Source of the DNA: Cellvibrionaceae bacterium
GTDB lineage: Bacteria > Pseudomonadota > Gammaproteobacteria > Pseudomonadales > Cellvibrionaceae
DNA: 19,011 bases
Assembly: GCA_021151615.1 (NCBI GenBank)
Contig: JAGKXA010000070.1
Location: 1-19,011 of the forward strand
Reading direction: 5' to 3'
Position 1 is the first letter of the stretch, and the number at the start of each line of letters is the position of its first letter. Positions 16,901 through 19,011 of this stretch are shown here, in pieces. The position numbers and the translations under genes were made by a program. Under the pieces are notes generated by a model. The model searched no databases. It was given only the letters and a program-made list of their open reading frames with translations, and had not been told where the DNA came from.

Positions 16901-19011
16901 GCGGACGAAATTGTTGCCGAATCTACAACAGTTCCGTTATGTGCGCCCGATAGCAATGTGACAGTGATAGTTTGCGCTGCAGCTGAGGGATCTTTCACCA
17001 ACTGCAATACTATCGAATCAATGGTGTAGGTTGCCCCCGCACTGTCATGAAAGAAACTTTGAAAGAAGGGTGTACTGGCACTGATACTTTGTGTGTTGCC
17101 CGCAGGCCCGGATGTTTCATAAACCACGTTGGATGAGCCAACGTTTTGTACATCCAGATCAAAAAAATCAGAAACAGTGGTTGTGCCATCATTAGCGATA
17201 ACCTGAATGGTGATGGTCCCCACATCACCATTGGATGGAGTTCCATTAAATGTACGCGTTGCACCATCAAAGGATAACCACGCCGGCAAAGCGCCACCAC
17301 CAGAAAGCTGTGCTGTGTAAGTCAGGGTGTTACCCACATCCTGATCATTAAAGGTGTTAATTGCAAAGGTGTAATTAAACAGCGCATTTTCTGTTGCAGT
17401 TTGGTTGGGAATAGCATTGGCAACCGTAGGGGCATCATTGGTGTTTGCAATGACAATATCAAACGTATCCTCGGCAGTCCCACCAGCACCATCATTTGCC
17501 GTTAATTTAATGGAGATAGTTCCAACATCGCCATTAGCAGGCGTACCGCTAAAAGTGCGTGTTGCAGAATCAAAATTTAACCACGCCGGTAATGCTCCTC
17601 CACCCGCCAAAGTGGCAGTGTAAGTAAAACTCGTACCAAGATCACCATCACCAAAAGTATTCGCAGGAAACGTGTAATTAAATGCAGCATCTTCTGTTGC
17701 ATTTTGATTGGGTACCGGAATATTTAAAAATGGAGCATCGTTAACGTTGTTGACGACCAGATCAAAAGTATCATCAACAGTCGCGCCTTTACCGTCATTC
17801 GCCGTGACTTTGATCGAAATAGTGCCCACATCACCATCATCGGGTACACCACTGAACGTGCGAGTTGCCGCATTAAAGGTCAACCATGGTGGTAACGGAT
17901 TACCATTAGATAAGGTGGCAGTATAAGTCAGCGTATCGCCATCCTGATCGCTAAATGTATTAGCGGCAAAGGTATAGCTAAACAGTGCTTCTTCAGTCGC
18001 TGTTTGATTGGGAATTGCGTTGGCAACGGTAGGCGCCCGGTTTTGAACATCCACCAGTGCGATAGACATATCTTTCGTACTATCCCCACTGCCATTAACG
18101 ACAAATTCGCTGGCGATAACATTGCTATTAACGTAGCCAATACCCACTAAATTATCGGCACCATTATTCGTTCTGAATTCAATCCAATAAACGGTGTAGG
18201 CGTTAAAAGTTGTCTGCGCAAAATCAAAATTTACCCAGCCCAATGAACTTCCCAATGAAGCTGTACTAACAGTCGCAGAAGCAACTGCAGTGCCATTATA
18301 ACTATGTTCATGAACAATGACTTGAACGGACGCTGAGCTCGTACCGTGATTCGCCAGCATTACCTGTATACGATCCACTGTTTGCGACGAGGTTAACTGC
18401 ACACCTTGCATTACATAACCCGCAGTCGGGATTGCCTGCTCATTAGTGGCAACACCAGAGTACAAATGCACTACATCGGCAAGTGCCCCCTGCCATTCCA
18501 TATTTTGATTGGAAGAAAAAATACTGGCCGTTTCAATTTGACCAATTTGTTTTTCCAAATCCCAATCGGCATTCGCAGTATTACCTGTTAAGTCATCGCT
18601 CGCAGCGACATCGGCACCCGTGAGATTGCTTAATTGACGCAGTAAATTCACGCCACTTTGGTTGGCCGCCACATCGCAGCCATACAATAAAATGTCGGCG
18701 TTGTCATCAAGAGAATTTTTCCAGCTACTGAGTGATTGCTGATATTGCGCAATATTATTTTCATTGAGTACTTGTGTACCCAATTGCACGCTGCCCGCAA
18801 CACCGTGGGAAATAATATGTACTGCGGAAATCCCACTGACACCTGCAAGGTAATCGCTAATTTGCGCCAGGCCATCTTTGGTGGAATCCAAATAGACGAT
18901 GGCGACTGACTGATCGTCCAGCGTTTTTTCCAGATCGTTAACCAGTAGCTGATAATTATCGACCGCCGTATCCACAAAAATCACAGCGTCAATTTGGGGA
19001 ATATCCGGGGT
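10912..19011 (-). CDS. Giant DUF4347 / multi-repeat putative-Ig surface protein, 5' end missing
   Basis: The frame is open to base 19011, so the N-terminus lies outside the window. The first in-window start (GTG 18984) is unlikely to be real, because TPDIPQIDA reads in frame upstream of it. Numbering from that GTG there are 2690 residues. In order: DUF4347 (1-168); beta-sandwich domain (171-315); three ~101-residue He_PIG/cadherin-like repeats (317-615); a second beta-sandwich copy (616-770); three repeats (771-1074); two different cadherin-like domains (1075-1336); nine repeats (1337-2245); two divergent domains (2246-2444); a Pro/Thr linker (2445-2483); an acidic segment; a hydrophobic segment (2606-2640); and a charged tail. 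Repeats end in NDAP and carry DxDxG and DGNGG motifs, typical of calcium-binding linkers. It is probably an adhesin or envelope protein. No RTX nonapeptides are seen. Exact function, export route and partner are unknown. Confidence 0.9.
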   Translation of the reverse strand, partial: TPDIPQIDAVIFVDTAVDNYQLLVNDLEKTLDDQSVAIVYLDSTKDGLAQISDYLAGVSGISAVHIISHGVAGSVQLGTQVLNENNIAQYQQSLSSWKNSLDDNADILLYGCDVAANQSGVNLLRQLSNLTGADVAASDDLTGNTANADWDLEKQIGQIETASIFSSNQNMEWQGALADVVHLYSGVATNEQAIPTAGYVMQGVQLTSSQTVDRIQVMLANHGTSSASVQVIVHEHSYNGTAVASATVSTASLGSSLGWVNFDFAQTTFNAYTVYWIEFRTNNGADNLVGIGYVNSNVIASEFVVNGSGDSTKDMSIALVDVQNRAPTVANAIPNQTATEEALFSYTFAANTFSDQDGDTLTYTATLSNGNPLPPWLTFNAATRTFSGVPDDGDVGTISIKVTANDGKGATVDDTFDLVVNNVNDAPFLNIPVPNQNATEDAAFNYTFPANTFGDGDLGTSFTYTATLAGGGALPAWLNFDSATRTFSGTPANGDVGTISIKLTANDGAGGTAEDTFDIVIANTNDAPTVANAIPNQTATENALFNYTFAINTFNDQDVGNTLTYTAQLSGGGALPAWLSFDGATRTFNGTPSNGDVGTITIQVIANDGTTTVSDFFDLDVQNVGSSNVVYETSGPAGNTQSISASTPFFQSFFHDSAGATYTIDSIVLQLVKDPSAAAQTITVTLLSGAHNGTVVDSATISSADIATTIGWKAFDFTNTVLTDNQLYFIKIESSSNDGQVKAGIHNSDVYANGSFHGSTGVADTGRDVAFQVSSGANIDPVIVNPIPNQSATEDAAFNFQFAANTFNDADVGDTLTYTATMADGSALPAWLSFNAATRTFSGTPTNADVGTISVKVTADDGNGGTPATDTFDLVIANSNDAPTVANAIPNQNATEDSVFNFTFAANTFADQDVGNTLSYTAQLAGGGALPAWLSFDSATRTFSGTPTNAFVGTVSIDVIASDGNGGTVTDTFNIVVANTNDAPTVANAIPNQNATEDSAFNFQFAANTFNDPDTGDTLTYSAQLAGGGALPSWLSFNAATRTFSGTPANGDVGSFSVDVIASDGNGGSVTDTFSITVANVNDAPSVSIALTDYYTNEQTAVNLHGTGISIADVDTNSVTVTIAGPAPHSQLTANVGTTGVSIFSGNGTPSLVITGTLAQVNDFLAGNNGGTLTYRLAGDTPSATATLSITANDGALTGNDTATINITAINDAPVNTVPGAQVTTEDTALVFSAGNSNQIQVSDADVAAGTLEVTLSVTNGTLTLAGTTGLSFTSGDGTADSTLVFTGTLADINTALATLTYNPTSNYNGAAVLSITTSDQGNTGTGGTLTDTDTVNITVNAANDAPTVANAIPNQNATEDAAFNFQFSANTFADIDTGATLTYSAQLNGGGALPAWLTFNAATRTFSGTPANGDVGTVSIDVIADDGNGGTVTDTFDIVIANTNDAPAVANAITNQNATEDAAFNFQFAANTFADVDAGATLTYSAQLNGGGALPAWLTFNAATRTFSGTPANGDVGTISIDVTADDGNGGTVTDTFDIVVANTNDAPTVANAIPNQNATEDAAFNFQFAANTFADIDTGATLTYSAQLNGGGALPAWLSFDPVTRTFSGTPANGDVGTISVDVTADDGNGGTVVDTFNIVVGNANDAPTVANAIANQNATEDAAFNFQFAANTFADADVGDTLTYSAQLAGGGALPAWLSFDPVTRTFSGTPANGDVGTISIDVIADDGNGGTVTDTFDIVVANTNDAPTIANAIPDRTATENAAFNFQFAANTFVDSDAGDTLTYSAQLAGGGALPAWLSFNAVTRTFSGTPTNADLGIVSIDVIADDGNGGTVTDTFTITVNDVNDAPTVANAIPDQNATEDAAFNFQFAANTFADVDVGNVLTYSAQVAGGGALPAWLSFDPVTRTFSGTPANADVGTLSIDVIANDGNGGTVTDTFDIVIANTNDAPMVANPIADQTATESNAFNFQFPANTFADVDAGATLTYSAQLAGGGALPAWLGFDAITRTFSGTPGTANVGTVAIDVIASDGNGGSVTDTFSVTVNALPANLPPAVQAGVGDQSVNEDSNFSFTIPANAFSDAEGDSLGYSVQLAGGGALPSWLSFDAATRTFSGTPGNSDVGVIDLQVSVSDGNGGSASDIFSITVVNTNDAPTLIAPSVNPVAHEDQPFNLSFPLVMFNDIDLGDSLSYSAQLANGQALPAWLHFDASTLTFTGTPGNSDVGTLSIHLIASDGEASVSFQFAVQVEAVNDTPVASASITINNIEDAAGDQLDLFSIFSDEETPANQLQYAVVSNSNTALVTGATVDANTGKLMFSYGANQFGFSDLIIRAQDASGATVETAVRINIASVNDVPVSTGVNDINVNAGAQPQQLDLRKIFSDIENGTTLQYSLIANTNTSVVPNVQWSQATGMMTISFAANSGGETFITLRAQDNDGAWVDTRFKVNVTAPVVVPDPEIPSKPPVTPPTVPPVTEVPTTPPVTPPTTPPTDGNGGNPGTGNNGDDVNVPEAGIDTNLPGTSGQGVPPVSDSNDARDNVALPNDKSSRDYERFEAVLESQNVPVTTLTASSSLVSLIATDDGFAPWEAADFDNEVRRIRDQMDVAMEEEQDRRAVVAGLTFSVTTGLLVWSLRASSLLLTLMSMLPLWRGLDPLPILDEVNKRKKELEQQRKDRAREDKSSKEVGYLFDHAQQKNPGQ
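11065..11169 (-). other. C-terminal hydrophobic anchor of the giant protein
   Basis: Residues 2606-2640 are strongly hydrophobic, interrupted by one Arg at 2625, and end in LPLWRGLDPLPIL. An acidic helix-like stretch (DQMDVAMEEEQDRR) precedes it. A Lys/Arg/Glu-rich tail of about 40 residues follows (KRKKELEQQRKDRARE), which by the positive-inside rule would be cytoplasmic. The segment could be one helix plus an amphipathic stretch, or two short helices. Confidence 0.6.
11536..11652 (-). other. Pro/Thr-rich linker of the giant protein
   Basis: Residues 2445-2483 are built from PPVTPP and PPTTPP units and are followed by a Gly/Asn/Asp-rich flexible stretch. This resembles wall- or envelope-spanning stalks between extracellular repeats and a membrane anchor. 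The low-complexity DNA here (GGCGGTGT and GGTGGT units) is prone to slippage. Confidence 0.7.
12250..14976 (-). repeat. Array of nine ~303-bp putative-Ig repeats (R7 to R15)
   Basis: Repeat boundaries at NDAP fall at 14976, 14673, 14370, 14067, 13764, 13461, 13158, 12849 and 12549. R7 to R12 are exactly 303 bp (101 codons) each. The unit consensus includes IPNQNATEDAAFNFQF, AANTFAD, LTYSAQLAGGGALPAWLSF, TRTFSGTPANGDVGT and DGNGGTVTDTF. R7 to R13 are very alike; R14 and R15 are more divergent. Each unit is a complete beta-sandwich of the He_PIG/dystroglycan-cadherin type. Confidence 0.9.
14977..15762 (-). other. Two cadherin-like domains of a different family splitting the repeat array
   Basis: Residues 1075-1203 and 1204-1336 are about 130 residues each. 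They share ITGTLAQVNDFLA / FTGTLADINTALA, then LTYR or LTYNP, and a closing LSITANDG or LSITTSDQG. They are homologous to each other and unlike the 101-residue unit except for the terminal NDAP linker. They resemble the long cadherin-like domains found in other giant bacterial surface proteins. Confidence 0.7.
15763..16674 (-). repeat. Second block of three putative-Ig repeats (R4 to R6)
   Basis: Units run 16674-16369, 16368-16066 and 16065-15763. R4 begins DPVIVNPIPNQ and is one codon longer than the others; R5 and R6 carry the full consensus with SIDVIASDG or SVDVIASDG. The block follows the second beta-sandwich domain. Confidence 0.88.
16675..17139 (-). other. Second beta-sandwich domain of the giant protein
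   Basis: Residues 616-770 are predicted all-beta, with TYTIDSIVLQL, TITVTLLSG, IGWKAFDF, NQLYFIKIESS and DVAFQV. The pattern of a sequence-variable start, a short acidic turn and a GW..FDF core resembles the choice-of-anchor R type of domain, though I cannot confirm this. It aligns with residues 171-315 of the same protein. Confidence 0.6.
17140..18036 (-). repeat. First block of three putative-Ig repeats (R1 to R3)
   Basis: Units run 18036-17737, 17736-17434 and 17433-17140. They are more divergent than R7 to R13 (for example LSNGNPLPPWLTF in R1 and SIKVTANDG or SIKLTANDG in R1 and R2). R3 is a few residues shorter at its end and runs straight into the next beta-sandwich domain without the NDAP linker. 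Confidence 0.88.
18040..18474 (-). other. First beta-sandwich domain of the giant protein
   Basis: Residues 171-315 read VDRIQVMLANHG, VQVIVHEHSYNGTAV, LGWVNFDFAQ, YTVYWIEFRTNNG and DMSIALVD. The order of strands and the GW..FDF core match the second copy at residues 616-770. Confidence 0.6.
18481..18984 (-). other. DUF4347 domain of the giant protein
   Basis: Residues 1-168 begin IFVDTAVDNYQLLVNDL, the usual DUF4347 opening, and continue with VHIISHGVAG (55-64), QLGTQVL (67-73), ADILLYGCDVAA (96-107), LTGADVAASDDLTG (121-134) and DWDLE (140-144). His60-Gly and Gly-Cys103 occupy the positions of the catalytic pair in caspase-like clan CD folds, a relationship I recall for this family. Catalysis is not shown. 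Confidence 0.85.

Noticed and set aside
12521..17926. A regular series of ~72-codon plus-strand open frames, one per repeat
   Set aside because: They recur every 303 bp because the minus-strand repeat recurs. They are shadows of the giant gene, with no independent signals.
12250..18036. Regular repeats considered as a CRISPR array
   Set aside because: The period is 303 bp, the repeats are coding and contiguous, there are no spacers, and no cas genes are present.

Overview
The window looks like chromosomal DNA of a free-living gammaproteobacterium. My best guess is Cellvibrio or a close relative. This rests on the gene order ftsK-lolA-rarA-crcB-serS-...-cysG, which matches the Pseudomonas/Cellvibrio neighbourhood, on moderate GC, and on a giant DUF4347/putative-Ig surface protein. 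The genus is inferred; the gammaproteobacterial placement is firmer. Every gene I accept lies on the minus strand, so transcription runs from position 19011 down to 1. No tRNA, rRNA or CRISPR array is visible, and no gene-free gap exceeds 300 bases.

Region 1 (19011 to 10912) is most of one giant gene, open at the right edge. The visible part runs: DUF4347 domain, a beta-sandwich domain, three ~101-residue putative-Ig (He_PIG/cadherin-like) repeats, a second copy of the beta-sandwich domain, three more repeats, two different cadherin-like domains, nine more repeats, two further divergent domains, a Pro/Thr linker, a hydrophobic segment and a charged tail. It reads as a very long cell-surface or envelope protein. 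Its only cysteine among 2690 residues sits in the caspase-like position of DUF4347.

Region 2 (10874 to 9357) is a membrane-bound PAS-GGDEF diguanylate cyclase, 37 nt after the giant gene and probably read with it. This pairing suggests c-di-GMP control of an adhesin.

Region 3 (9168 to 2881) is a housekeeping series: ftsK (DNA translocase), lolA (lipoprotein carrier), rarA (replication-fork AAA+ ATPase), crcB (fluoride channel) and serS (seryl-tRNA synthetase). A REPIN-like pair of inverted REP hairpins lies between crcB and serS, and a single REP hairpin lies after serS.

Region 4 (2797 to 1448) is a small accessory insertion between serS and cysG, genes that are neighbours in Pseudomonas. 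It holds a Fic AMP-transferase-like gene and a YefM/YoeB-type toxin-antitoxin pair with its own candidate promoter and operator. Region 5 (1439 to 54) is cysG (siroheme synthase), starting only 8 nt after the toxin stop, followed by half of a probable terminator at the window edge.

I corrected several starts from ribosome-binding sites: fic (ATG at 2797), the antitoxin (ATG at 1970), ftsK (probable TTG at 9168) and lolA (ambiguous because of a tandem duplication of the start region).
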